Assembly (NCBI GenBank): GCA_018457135.1
Contig: JAGGDU010000052.1
Coordinates: forward strand, 1 to 48,720
DNA: 48,720 nt
Source: Trichodesmium erythraeum GBRTRLIN201
GTDB taxonomy: Bacteria; Cyanobacteriota; Cyanobacteriia; Cyanobacteriales; Microcoleaceae
Reading direction: 5' to 3'
A program made the position numbers and the translations under genes. The notes under the pieces are model-generated. The model was not told the DNA's origin and searched no databases. It was given only the letters and a program-made list of their open reading frames with translations. Positions 19,694 to 28,276 of the stretch are shown here, piece after piece (within the stretch, counting starts at the first letter, position 1; the number at the start of each line of letters is the position of its first letter).

Positions 19694-20404
19694 CAATTTA
19701 CTTCTAATTTTTACCTTTTTATGAAATCTGCGAAAAGGATAGTAGCTTAGTAGGTATATAATCCATCACTCATGGTGGTATATCTAGTTACTGGTAAAGT
19801 GTGATGTTGAGAGATGATTATTGTATTCTGAGTAACTTGATACCTGAAAATAGATAGGTAAATATATTAAATATACTACATATAAATCACTAAATAAAAT
19901 ATAAGAGAAATATTTCTGAAAAATTAAAACTACAAAAATATAAAAATACTGAAAAGAAAAAATTTAACTGCCATAATAAAAAAATTTATGAAGTGATCGG
20001 GAACAACTCTAATAGTGATGAGTATTAATATAGCTTCTGATGAAGGTCACTTTTTTATTGCATAAATATTAATATACTAACGATTAGGTCTAAAGAAGTT
20101 AACTGGAGAGAACAAATAATAGACAAATGTACTTTAATAGTCGACAGTCTTTCCCTAAAGAGTGAGGTAACTATTTAAAGCTAAAAATTTTATTAATTAA
20201 AGCTTTTAGTGTTCCTCATTTAATTGGGAACTGCTATTGCTATAGAGTTAATAAACTTAGTATAAGCGATCCCCTAAGTCCATTTAGTCTAGGTTGTTGT
20301 TATTAATCAGAAAACATAAGTATAAAAAACGCCAACTTTTTATAAATTAGGCATTTTATTAATAGACCATAACTAAGTGTAGCCTCTTTTCAGGAGTAAA
20401 CGAG
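19694..20404. other. Non-coding stretch upstream of sigC
   Basis: No ORF is supported. The last 300 bp should contain the sigC promoter region. An imperfect hairpin (ACGCC...GGCATT) lies at about 20327-20356. I see nothing else I can name. Confidence 0.4.
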
Positions 20405-21637
20405 ATGATCACTACCTCAGAAATTTATCCTTACACTGAAGACACACTGCAATCTAATAACTTGCAGAATGAGTGTTCTGAACATCTAGGTCAAACTATC
20501 AATGAATTAACAATAGAGGATAAAAAAGTAGATAGTTCTCAAATAAACACTAACTATAGTGGCAGAGATTCAGTCCGTTCATACCTCCAAGAAATTGGGC
20601 GAGTTGATTTGCTTCAAAGAGATCAAGAAGTTTCTACAGCTCAAAAAGTTCAACGTTATGTACATTTATTGGAGTTACGCAACAAAGCCGCTGAACAAGA
20701 ACAAGAAATTCAGCGTTATGTTGAGATGATCAAGATTCGTGATCGTCTGGCAGCTCGTTTAGGACATAAACCATCATTTGAGCGGTGGCTAAAGGCAGGA
20801 AATTTATCTATGGCAGAACTGAAAGAGATCATTGCTGTAGGAAAACTTCGCTGGGCAAAGTTAACAGGTTTAAATGTAAAGGAACTTGAGCAAATTCAAA
20901 CCGAAGGCATTGAAGCGAGACATCAGATGATAAGTACTAACTTGCGCTTAGTAGTCTCAATAGCAAAAAAGTATCAAAATCGTGGTGTAGAACTTTTAGA
21001 TTTAATCCAAGAAGGTACTTTGGGTTTAGAAAGAGCTGTTGAAAAATTTGATCCACAACGGGGATATAGATTTAGCACTTATGCTTACTGGTGGATTCGT
21101 CAAGGAATTACAAGAGCAATTGCTACTCAAAGTCGAACAATTCGTTTACCTATCCATGTTAGCGAAAAATTAAATAAAATCAAAAAAGTACAACAAAAAA
21201 TTTTTCAAGAAAAAGGATATACGGCTAAAGTTGAAGAAATTGCCCGAGAATTAAAAATTACAGCTGCCCAAGTTCGAGAAGTGTTAGTAAAAATTCCACA
21301 CTCGGTTTCCTTAGAAACTAAGGTCGGTAGGGATAGAGATACTGAATTAGGGGAACTTCTGGAAACTAAAGATGCTTCTCCAGAAGAAATGTTAATACGA
21401 GAGTCTCTGGTACAAGCTTTAAAAGAGTTACTATTAGATTTAACTCAACGAGAAAGGTATGTAATTACTATGCGTTATGGCTTAGAAGATGGTCGTGCCT
21501 GCTCCTTATCAGAAATTGCGTCTGCATTGAAACTCTCTCGGGAACGAGTACGTCAAATTGAAGTCAAGGCTCTACATAAGTTGCGTCAACCAAAGTTTCG
21601 TAATCAAATACAGGATTATTTAGAATCTTTGAATTAA
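20405..21637 (+). CDS. sigC: Group 2 sigma-70 factor, SigC type
   Basis: This is an alternative, non-essential primary-like sigma factor that directs RNA polymerase to subsets of promoters. Region 1.2 is seen as RDSVRSYLQEIGRVDLLQRDQEV. Region 2 follows, with NLRLVVSIAKKYQNRGVELLDLIQEGTLGL and the -10 recognition and melting segment YRFSTYAYWWIRQGITRAI. Region 3 is TIRLPIHVSEKLNKIKK, and region 4.2, which binds the -35 element, is SLSEIASALKLSRERVRQIE. An insert between regions 1.2 and 2.1 with LELRNKAAEQEQE and RDRLAARLGHKPSFERW is characteristic of cyanobacterial SigC. The ATG is preceded by GGAG. SigC has been linked to stationary-phase and nitrogen- or carbon-related control; its targets here are unknown. 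Confidence 0.9.
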   Translation: MITTSEIYPYTEDTLQSNNLQNECSEHLGQTINELTIEDKKVDSSQINTNYSGRDSVRSYLQEIGRVDLLQRDQEVSTAQKVQRYVHLLELRNKAAEQEQEIQRYVEMIKIRDRLAARLGHKPSFERWLKAGNLSMAELKEIIAVGKLRWAKLTGLNVKELEQIQTEGIEARHQMISTNLRLVVSIAKKYQNRGVELLDLIQEGTLGLERAVEKFDPQRGYRFSTYAYWWIRQGITRAIATQSRTIRLPIHVSEKLNKIKKVQQKIFQEKGYTAKVEEIARELKITAAQVREVLVKIPHSVSLETKVGRDRDTELGELLETKDASPEEMLIRESLVQALKELLLDLTQRERYVITMRYGLEDGRACSLSEIASALKLSRERVRQIEVKALHKLRQPKFRNQIQDYLESLN

Positions 21638-21879
21638 AAAAAATTGAGATCACTCAAATAATATAATTAGGAGTTATTCAAGTACCCTATATGTTGTTTA
21701 CTCATTATTAGAGATATTTATAAAAAAGTATAAAATTAATTCCTAAAAAATCTCAATTATAAGATATAGCAGTCGAAGCATAGGTTAAGATATTAATTTC
21801 GGTTACATGAGCAGATCAGGAATAGTTCAGAGTCCTAAGCTTTTTTTCGATTGCTATAATTAATTATTAGGCAATTAAA

Positions 21880-22092
21880 TTGTTACTAATTTTAAAAAAA
21901 ATATTAATTTTAATTATATTTATTTTATACCAGTACTTAATCAATTCTCACAAAGACTATACTTTAACTAATTTAGCTAACCACCTAGAAAAAGTTAGCC
22001 ATGATATAGTATTCTGCGCATTGGTTGCGGCAAAATTATATACTGAAAAAGTTTGGGAAAGTCGAATATTTGACTATAGGGAAAAAACTTAA
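21880..22092 (+). CDS. Doubtful small ORF, 70 aa, one hydrophobic segment
   Basis: The ORF starts with TTG and has a very hydrophobic N-terminus (LLILKKILILIIFILYQYL), then a polar part with LANHLEKVSHDIVFCALVAAKLYTEKVWESR. The second half looks like protein, but the first half could arise from AT-rich DNA. There is no ribosome-binding site and I recognise no family. It may be a small protein or the tail of a lost gene. Confidence 0.25.
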   Translation: MLLILKKILILIIFILYQYLINSHKDYTLTNLANHLEKVSHDIVFCALVAAKLYTEKVWESRIFDYREKT

Positions 22093-22186
22093 ATAGTCAC
22101 TTAACCATTTTCAAATAATTGCAAAGATCATCAAATTCTCTTATAAAATTTTGGGCTTGTCAGCAAATATATTCAATAGATTTTTC

Positions 22187-22370
22187 AGCTATTTTTTGTT
22201 ATTAAATATTTTTGAAATTATCTCAAGTTATGATCAGTGGCTCTATTTTGCTCCGCGACATTAAGAGCAAATTTTGTACAATTTATTAACCATTATTCTT
22301 CGATTTTTTTAGCTATTTTTTGTTATTAAATATTTTTGAAATTATCTCAAATTATTATCAGTGGCTCTAT
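22187..22370. repeat. 60-bp direct repeat pair
   Basis: Positions 22187-22246 and 22311-22370 agree at 58 of 60 bases, 124 bp apart, starting AGCTATTTTTTGTTATTAAA and ending CAGTGGCTCTAT. The intervening bases are unique. They lie upstream of a decayed minus-strand reading frame and may be the trace of a duplicated element end. Confidence 0.75.
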
Positions 22371-22559
22371 CCCTAAATATTACTGATCTTTTTCCCTACC
22401 TTTGCTGCTGTAAATACTTAAATATTTTTCATGATATTTTCAGTATTTCCACCTTTTTTATTGAATAATAAATTCTTTGCTTTGATAGTCTAAGATGCCA
22501 GAATAAGTAAGCCTTAATTTTTTATTAGTGAAGCGAAATTTCTGTTATTTTATCTGTTC

Positions 22560-23040
22560 TTCCCCAAGCATAACCGATCAAGATATCGCCATAGCATAAT
22601 GATCTTTGTAAATTATAAATACTACTTGCCTTATGGGTTCTATTTATGTTTGCAATTTTGCTGATTTATCCTCTTTAACTTTTTTTGCTTTTACTAATTC
22701 ATCATTTTTAGTGGGATTCTTTTTGCGAGTTTTTTTTCAAAGAGTTTAGAGGCAAAATCAAACCAAAAATGATTTGATTTTTTATCTTTTTGAGAATATT
22801 GAAGAGCTTCACAATGGGCATAGTTTAATTTCTATACGGAAACAAATCTCCAAATAAGGTTTTTTGAAGGGAATGAACAACCCTTTCTAATTCATTAATA
22901 AGATTTCTTTGAGTCATTTTTTTGAATGTATCAATATGAGCTTTACTATCAGCTTTTCCTAAATATTTGTATTGAGTTTTTTTATGACTATCAGTAACCT
23001 TATAAAGAATCGGATCCCAAGATTGTAATTTATAATATTA
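22560..23040 (-). pseudogene. Decayed protein-coding remnant, unidentified (probably a transposase)
   Basis: The minus strand from about 23030 stays open for some 60-70 codons (landmarks ILYKVTDSHKKTQYKYLGK, ADSKAHIDTFKKM, NELERVVHSLQKTLFGDLF), then hits a stop. It continues in another frame as NYAHCEALQYSQKDKKSNHF, WFDFASKLFEKK and RIPLK. Frameshifts make it non-functional. The setting among repeats and intron debris suggests a transposase, but I cannot name a family. Confidence 0.5.
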
Positions 23041-23347
23041 GTAGCTAATAGTTTTTATAGTCGATGATATTTTATTGGTAAAAAGGTTAAACAAAAAGAC
23101 TTAATTACACTTCACAATAATTAGGATTAATCGGATATTTTTTTATCAATTGATCAGAGAAATAAATCAGGGAAAAATTGAGGAAATCTTGGTTGGTATG
23201 GAGATAAATTTGACCTCATAAGAAAAGAATACTTGGCATCAACCACATTGGGTTAGTAAATCAATTTTTACTACTCAAAAAAGTCATTAACTGACTCTAA
23301 TAATTTCCGGTTGGAACCAGATATTAATTAAAGTCACTAAAACCTAG

Positions 23348-23452
23348 GCTGAAAATGAATAGATTCAATAACATTTTTAAGGGGAATTTTTTAGGACTCA
23401 GAAATCATCATCAGGATCCAGAGCTGAAAATGAATAGATTCAATAACATTTT
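23348..23452. repeat. 30-bp direct repeat pair
   Basis: A 30-bp sequence starting GCTGAAAATGAATAGATTCA occurs exactly at 23348-23377 and 23423-23452, 75 bp apart. No gene is present around it. Confidence 0.75.
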
Positions 23453-23884
23453 AAATCGTCAATCATCTTTCTTATGAATCTGAAAAATATCATATTATAG
23501 TATACTTAATCCCCTCAGTTTATAGAATAATATATTATTAGTTATTTGTGTAATTAATTTTGTTCAGTTACTTAAACTGTGAAAAATTTACTATTGCCCA
23601 TTAAAAATAAATTGTGTCCCTAGATAAAACCGGCGGTATATAAAAATATTGCTGAACTAATATAGAATAAATCAGAAAAAATATCAGGTAAAATAGTAAA
23701 AATCAAAGGTCTTCCAAAGCATAAAAAAGTTTAGCTACTTATGAGTAATTGTTTCTACTAACAACAGCTAAATATTGTGCTAAAACTTTACCTAAGTCAA
23801 TGCAGTAAAGATGCTGTATAACTTGAGTATGGTGGCTTAGATAAAAAAACAGTAACTATTAGAACTCATCAGGAATATACTAAC

Positions 23885-24015
23885 TTTGAAGGATGTACCT
23901 ATGTTAAGGGACTTTTAAGAAAGAAGTTGTGTGAGGTGAAAGTCTTATACAAGATTTTGAAGGCCAACGAGCCTTATATAAGGTTAATCGGAAATAGACT
24001 CGTTGAGGTTTAACT
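23885..24015 (+). mobile_element. Group II intron 3' end remnant (domain V/VI-like)
   Basis: This segment aligns with the 3' part of the ORF-less intron at 13.7 kb. Shared landmarks, in order, are GGATGTACC(C/T)ATG, AAGGG, then GTGTGAGGTGAAAGTCTTAT here against GGTGAGGTTCAAGTCTCAT there, then TTTGAAG, and an end in GTTTAAC. No domain I or reverse transcriptase is visible upstream, so only the tail remains. It ends about 40 bp beyond the purQ stop codon. Confidence 0.6.
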
Positions 24016-24054
24016 ATTTTCAGAACGAAAGCAACTGGTATAGATGACTGTAGT

Positions 24055-24750
24055 TTATATTCTAACTACATCCATTAATAACCCTTTAAACAATTTCATG
24101 CCATCTGTATTACCTAAAATTGGGTCTGATGCTCTTTCCGGATGAGGCATCATTGCCAACACATTACCTTGACGGTTGCAGATACCAGCAATATTGTTTA
24201 AAGAACCATTAGGATTAGCTTCTGGGCTAATTCCACCATTTTTTGTGCAGTAACGAAACAAGATTTGACGATTATTTTCTAATTCTTGCAAAGTATCTAC
24301 ATCAACATAATAACAACCTTCCCCATGAGCTATTGGCAAACTAATTATTTCTTTTGTTCTATAAGCAGATGTCCAAGGAGTATTAGAATTTTCTACTCTG
24401 ATATAAGTTTGATTGCAAATAAAATTTAATTTATGATTTCGCACCAAGACTCCAGGCAATAACCCTATTTCTGTCAATATCTGGAAACCATTACATATTC
24501 CTAAAACTAATTTCCCCTTTTGAGCGTGGGTAATAGTTGCTTTCATTACTGGAGAAAAACGGGCAATTGCTCCACATCTTAAATAATCTCCATAACTGAA
24601 GCCTCCAGGGATAACTATTACATCCAGATCAGAAATATCTTCTTCTTGGTGCCAAACCATGCGAGTTGGTTGACCCAATAACCCCTGAGTTACCCAAGCT
24701 ACATCCCGATCGCAATTTGAACCAGGAAAAATAATAATGCCAAATTTCAT
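24055..24750 (-). CDS. purQ: Phosphoribosylformylglycinamidine synthase, glutaminase subunit
   Basis: PurQ hydrolyses glutamine and passes ammonia to PurL in the fourth step of purine synthesis, forming FGAM from FGAR. It is a class I glutamine amidotransferase. The oxyanion and nucleophile region is [21 protein letters not shown], with catalytic Cys near residue 88, and the His-Glu pair sits in [11 protein letters not shown] near the end. The conserved start [16 protein letters not shown] supports the ATG at 24750; an in-frame ATG four codons upstream is less likely. purS lies 252 bp upstream on the same strand, so they are probably co-transcribed. purL is not in the window. Confidence 0.96.
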   Translation of the reverse strand: MKFGIIIFPGSNCDRDVAWVTQGLLGQPTRMVWHQEEDISDLDVIVIPGGFSYGDYLRCGAIARFSPVMKATITHAQKGKLVLGICNGFQILTEIGLLPGVLVRNHKLNFICNQTYIRVENSNTPWTSAYRTKEIISLPIAHGEGCYYVDVDTLQELENNRQILFRYCTKNGGISPEANPNGSLNNIAGICNRQGNVLAMMPHPERASDPILGNTDGMKLFKGLLMDVVRI

Positions 24751-25002
24751 ATTAATTTTCAATTAAGTCATTCTTCCGACCCTAATGTAGAAGGCTTTGT
24801 CTGTTTTTTTAAACCATCTACTGTTTAATTATTTTATGGTAAAAGTTTCACACAAGCCGGTATTAAAGGCAATATTGATGGCAATTACCATAAGAGTCTT
24901 CCTTATAGGTTTTCCCATATCTTCTAGCAATATTAAGAGGAAGATTAGTCTGAGAAACAAAATCCTAAATTAAATATTTTCTCACTTCTTCCTTCTTCCT
25001 TC

Positions 25003-25266
25003 TTATATTTTTACTTCATTTAATTCAAAGCGATAATTTTCAATGACAGGATTTGCTAATAATTGATCACAAATTAATTCTACTTGTTCTCTAGCAGTTT
25101 CTTCATCTGTTGCATTAAGTTTCAACTCAATATATTTACCAATTCTAATTTGTTCTAAATTTTTATGTCCCATCTGTGCTAAACCAGATTTAACTGCGGT
25201 ACCAGCAGGGTCTAAAACAGATGGTCTTAGGGTAACATAAATATATACCTGATATTTTTTGATCAC
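25003..25266 (-). CDS. purS: Phosphoribosylformylglycinamidine synthase subunit PurS
   Basis: PurS is the small subunit that bridges PurL and PurQ in the three-part FGAM synthase. The 87-aa length and the sequence fit the family: YQVYIYVTLRPSVLDPAGTAV at the start, then GLAQMGHKNLEQIRIGKYIEL, and a helix with EQVELICDQLLANPVIENY. It is upstream of purQ in the same direction and divergent from a Zur-type regulator. Its stop codon is followed at once by the purine-rich repeat GAAGGAAGAAGGAAGAAG, a pattern also seen after two other genes in this window. Confidence 0.95.
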   Translation of the reverse strand: MIKKYQVYIYVTLRPSVLDPAGTAVKSGLAQMGHKNLEQIRIGKYIELKLNATDEETAREQVELICDQLLANPVIENYRFELNEVKI

Positions 25267-25305
25267 TTTAGTACAAAGTTTTAGATTTTAATTGAACTAC
25301 TCACT

Positions 25306-25318
25306 CAGATATTATCTG
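25306..25318. promoter_or_regulatory. Candidate operator between purS and the Zur-type gene
   Basis: CAGATA T TATCTG is a perfect 13-bp palindrome, 32 bp upstream of the zur ATG and 40 bp upstream of purS. Cyanobacterial Zur sites are AT-rich palindromes of the TGATAA...TTATCA kind, so this is a reasonable but unproven autoregulatory site. Confidence 0.35.
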
Positions 25319-25349
25319 TTAAGTTTAACCTAAATTAACTATATTGGCC

Positions 25350-25745
25350 ATGAAAACCAAGCGCACCCATTCTCAAGAACGTATTTTAAAATTACTAAAA
25401 AACCAGAAGCGATCGCTATCTGCTCAAGATATTTATTTAAAACTACGCAGATATGACAGACCTCTGGGGCTAGCAACAATATATCGTTCTTTGGATGCTC
25501 TCAAAAAAGAGGGTGTAGTAATTGTTCGGACTTTGGTCAATGGTGAATCTGTTTATAGTTGTCTACAGCAAGACCAATATTATTTGAATTGTGTTAAATG
25601 TGGGACTTCTATACCTATTAATAAATGTCCTGTCTACAATTTGGAGGATAAATTACAGCAGTCCTACAAATTTAAGATTTTTTACCATACTTTGGAATTT
25701 TTTGGGCTTTGTGAACGCTGTACCTTAACTGAAGATATTTCTTAA
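25350..25745 (+). CDS. zur: Zinc uptake regulator, Zur (FurB) type
   Basis: A second Fur-family protein (131 aa) matching the cyanobacterial FurB/Zur branch. The winged helix is seen in RTHSQERILKLLKNQKRSLSAQDIYLKLR and LGLATIYRSLDALKKEGVV. The zinc-site region has NCVKCGTSIPINKCPV, and the C-terminus has KIFYHTLEFFGLCERC, giving both CxxC motifs (CVKC and CERC). Zur represses zinc import genes when zinc is sufficient. I start it at ATG 25350 (MKTKRTHSQE); the TTG two codons upstream is less likely. It is divergent from purS, with a 13-bp palindrome between them. No zinc transporter genes are adjacent. Confidence 0.9.
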   Translation: MKTKRTHSQERILKLLKNQKRSLSAQDIYLKLRRYDRPLGLATIYRSLDALKKEGVVIVRTLVNGESVYSCLQQDQYYLNCVKCGTSIPINKCPVYNLEDKLQQSYKFKIFYHTLEFFGLCERCTLTEDIS

Positions 25746-26006
25746 CATTCTCCCCAGCTATTAGTTTGGGGTAGTCTTACAATCTAAAGCTAATAAAATA
25801 CGGATTGACCTTTATCTTAGTCTACTCCAAAGGTTGGCCCTAGTCAAACCCCTTGAAGTGCATTTCTGTTTTTATCCTAGAATACTCACAAACAACTAAC
25901 TGAAACTAGAGTTTATATTAACATATTTATTCAAAAAAAACAACTAATAAATTGTCTGCTTATGAGAAAGACTTTAAACCAAATTTTTTGCTAAACTACC
26001 ATTCTT

Positions 26007-26972
26007 CTAAATGCTCACTGAATTTTTGTTGTCTGTCACAATAGAACGCATACCTTCTAAAGTTGCTGGAATATTTCGAGGGTCCATAAACATAACTTTA
26101 CTACTTTCACTAGTACCAATTTTTTGACCCATATCCAGATAATTTTGAGCCAATAAAAATTCGAGTGCCTCCTTTGCATTGGGGTCTTTACGGAGAGTCT
26201 TAGTAATAATTTCTAATGCTTCAGCAGTTGCTTGAGCTTTCAATACCTGAGATTGACGTTCAGCTTGAGCCTTCAAGACAATTGCTTTTTGTTGTGCTTC
26301 TGCTTCTAAAACAGTTGCCTTTTGACGTGCTTGAGCATCAAGAACTTGTGATTCTGCTCTACCTCTGGCAGAGTTAATAGCAGAATCTCTTTCCCCTTCT
26401 GAAGTTAAAATTGCTGCCCGTTTTTTTCGTTCTGCAGTCATTTGTAATTCCATAGAATCTTGTACTGCTTTTGATGGGCTAATATCTCGTAACTCTACCC
26501 TAGTTACTTTTACTCCCCAAGGGTCAGTAGCAATGTCTAATTCTCTGAGTAATACCTCATTAATTTCCGTGCGAGCTGTAAAAGTTTGGTCTAATTCTAA
26601 TTTACCCATTTCTGCCCGAATTTGAGTTAAAACTAAATTAGTCATTGCAGATTGGAGATTTTCTACTTTATAGTAAGCTTTCTCCATATCCATAATTCGC
26701 CAATAAACTACAGCATCTACACTAATTGCTACATTATCTCTAGTAATACATGGTTGAGGTTTAATATCTAATACTTTTTCACGAATAGTTTCTTGATAAG
26801 AAATTTTATCTAAAAATGGTATAATAAGTTTCAAACCAGCATCTAATTTTCTGCCGTTATATCTACCTAAAGTTTCAACCAAAGCTTCATTGCCTTGATT
26901 AATAACTTTGACACTTCCTGCTAAACTTGAACCACCTAAAACTAAAAATACAAGTAAAAAAAACTGTTGCAT
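26007..26972 (-). CDS. SPFH/band 7 (stomatin/paraslipin-like) membrane protein
   Basis: The 321-aa protein has an N-terminal membrane segment (residues about 2-20), then an SPFH (band 7) domain: [58 protein letters not shown] and [20 protein letters not shown] long alanine/glutamine-rich coiled coil with repeated [26 protein letters not shown] follows. This layout matches the paraslipin/QmcA group, which forms membrane rings linked to membrane quality control. The NfeD-like gene 180 bp upstream on the same strand is the classic partner of SPFH proteins, so they probably act together. The precise function is unknown. Confidence 0.92.
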   Translation of the reverse strand: MQQFFLLVFLVLGGSSLAGSVKVINQGNEALVETLGRYNGRKLDAGLKLIIPFLDKISYQETIREKVLDIKPQPCITRDNVAISVDAVVYWRIMDMEKAYYKVENLQSAMTNLVLTQIRAEMGKLELDQTFTARTEINEVLLRELDIATDPWGVKVTRVELRDISPSKAVQDSMELQMTAERKKRAAILTSEGERDSAINSARGRAESQVLDAQARQKATVLEAEAQQKAIVLKAQAERQSQVLKAQATAEALEIITKTLRKDPNAKEALEFLLAQNYLDMGQKIGTSESSKVMFMDPRNIPATLEGMRSIVTDNKNSVSI

Positions 26973-27152
26973 TTTTCATCTCCTAATTATCTAAATTATA
27001 AGATTTATCTAAATTAATGCTACACTTGGATTTTCCTAAAAACTACTACAAATATCATAGAGGTGAGTTAAGAATAAAATTACCTCAATAAATAGTATTT
27101 AGAGATCGAAAATATTAAGTATAGCAAAATTTTTAAGGATTTGTATTAGCTG

Positions 27153-27617
27153 TTATTTCAATTGATTTTGGTTGGGAAGATAAACTGAAGAATTTAATAA
27201 ATTTTCTGGCAATATAAATAAAGTATTACCTTCTCGTCTAAGGACAATAACTTTTTCTTGAGCAGGAATCATAATATCTTGATCGTCACATTTAGCTCGC
27301 CAAGAATTACCTTCATAGAGTACTCTACCAGGCTGACCTGGTAATATTTCTGTTAAAGTTTCTCCTTCCTTGGAATCAGCAATAATAGCTATTTTACGGT
27401 GGGGCAACAGATAACGGAAAGCAAAAATAGAAGCTACAGAAAAAATCATCCACAAGGCTACCTGTAAACTCACACTAGGAATTAAGAGGGACACAAGTGC
27501 CACAACAAAGGCACTCAGTCCCATCATAAATTCAACAAAAGCCGTGGGCACAAAGAATTCTAAAAAACAAAGTGTTGCCCCAGCTAGTAACCAAAATATA
27601 GTTGGATTTAATAGCAC
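27153..27617 (-). CDS. NfeD-family membrane protein
   Basis: The 154-aa protein starts with three closely spaced membrane segments (about 8-26, 28-47 and 50-70: FWLLAGATLCFLEFFVPTAF, FMMGLSAFVVALVSLLI, VALWMIFSVASIFAFRYLL). A small C-terminal OB-fold domain follows (about 85-140), with GQPGRVLYEGNSWRA and AQEKVIVLRREGNTLFI. This is the short NfeD form that lacks the protease domain. It is followed by the SPFH gene in the same direction, the common NfeD/stomatin operon order. NfeD proteins are thought to help SPFH partners organise membrane domains. Confidence 0.9.
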   Translation of the reverse strand: MLLNPTIFWLLAGATLCFLEFFVPTAFVEFMMGLSAFVVALVSLLIPSVSLQVALWMIFSVASIFAFRYLLPHRKIAIIADSKEGETLTEILPGQPGRVLYEGNSWRAKCDDQDIMIPAQEKVIVLRREGNTLFILPENLLNSSVYLPNQNQLK

Positions 27618-27936
27618 GGATAAATAGGATCAGTGAGATTAAAGAAGTTATCAGCGGTTAGTATTTAACAAAATTAGCAAAAGCATTTTTTTTTAGGCTA
27701 AACAGGAGATTTCAACCCTGTCTAAAACATCTAGTACAAAAGTTAACAGGGATTTTCACCCATAGCTGCTCAAAGTCGAACATTCCGGTATGGAGGCATT
27801 AATAACTGTTTGGTTTTCACTAATTATTTTTGTGGACAACTTGTGCAGATTCATTTGTTTCTTAAGTGGCTTAGGAGCATCAACTTTTTCAGCATATAGG
27901 GAACCCTAGTATTTTTTTTTAGTCTGAATACTGGCT
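27618..27936. other. Spacer without a convincing gene
   Basis: A 39-codon plus-strand ORF with one hydrophobic segment starts at 27791 (MEALITVWFSLIIFVDNLC) and ends at 27910. It has no ribosome-binding site and matches no family I know, so I do not call it. Nothing else is visible. Confidence 0.35.
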
Positions 27937-28167
27937 TTAAACCCATTTATTTTGTGCCTCAAAAACCTTAAATGCTACTAATAAATAGTATAATAGTATA
28001 TTTATAAAACCAAAACAAATAAAAGTTAGCCTATAGGGGTAAGGCTTCAAACCCAATAATTTTTCGGTAAGATTGATCAAGGCAAGTTCTATTTTAATAT
28101 ATCTTTGCGCTTTGACCTTAAAAAAGTCCTCTGAAAACCTCCTAAGTAATTTATTTATTAAAAGCAA
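27937..28167 (-). CDS. Possible small membrane protein, 76 aa
   Basis: The ORF has a basic N-terminal half (LRRFSEDFFKVKAQRYIKIEL), then YPYRLTFICFGFINILLYYLLVAF, one likely membrane helix, and the polar end KVFEAQNKWV. The residue mix is more protein-like than most AT-rich shadows, and the ORF lies divergent from the phosphatase gene with about 110 bp between. I know no family for it. Real gene or chance ORF are both possible. Confidence 0.35.
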   Translation of the reverse strand: MLLINKLLRRFSEDFFKVKAQRYIKIELALINLTEKLLGLKPYPYRLTFICFGFINILLYYLLVAFKVFEAQNKWV

Positions 28168-28276
28168 AAAAACAATACCAACACGAAAATTATCAAATTA
28201 ATTTTTAAATAGTAAAACTTTTGACTTCATAAAGAGTAAATTGTATTACTTTTGATTTTTGACTTAATTCCCAACT

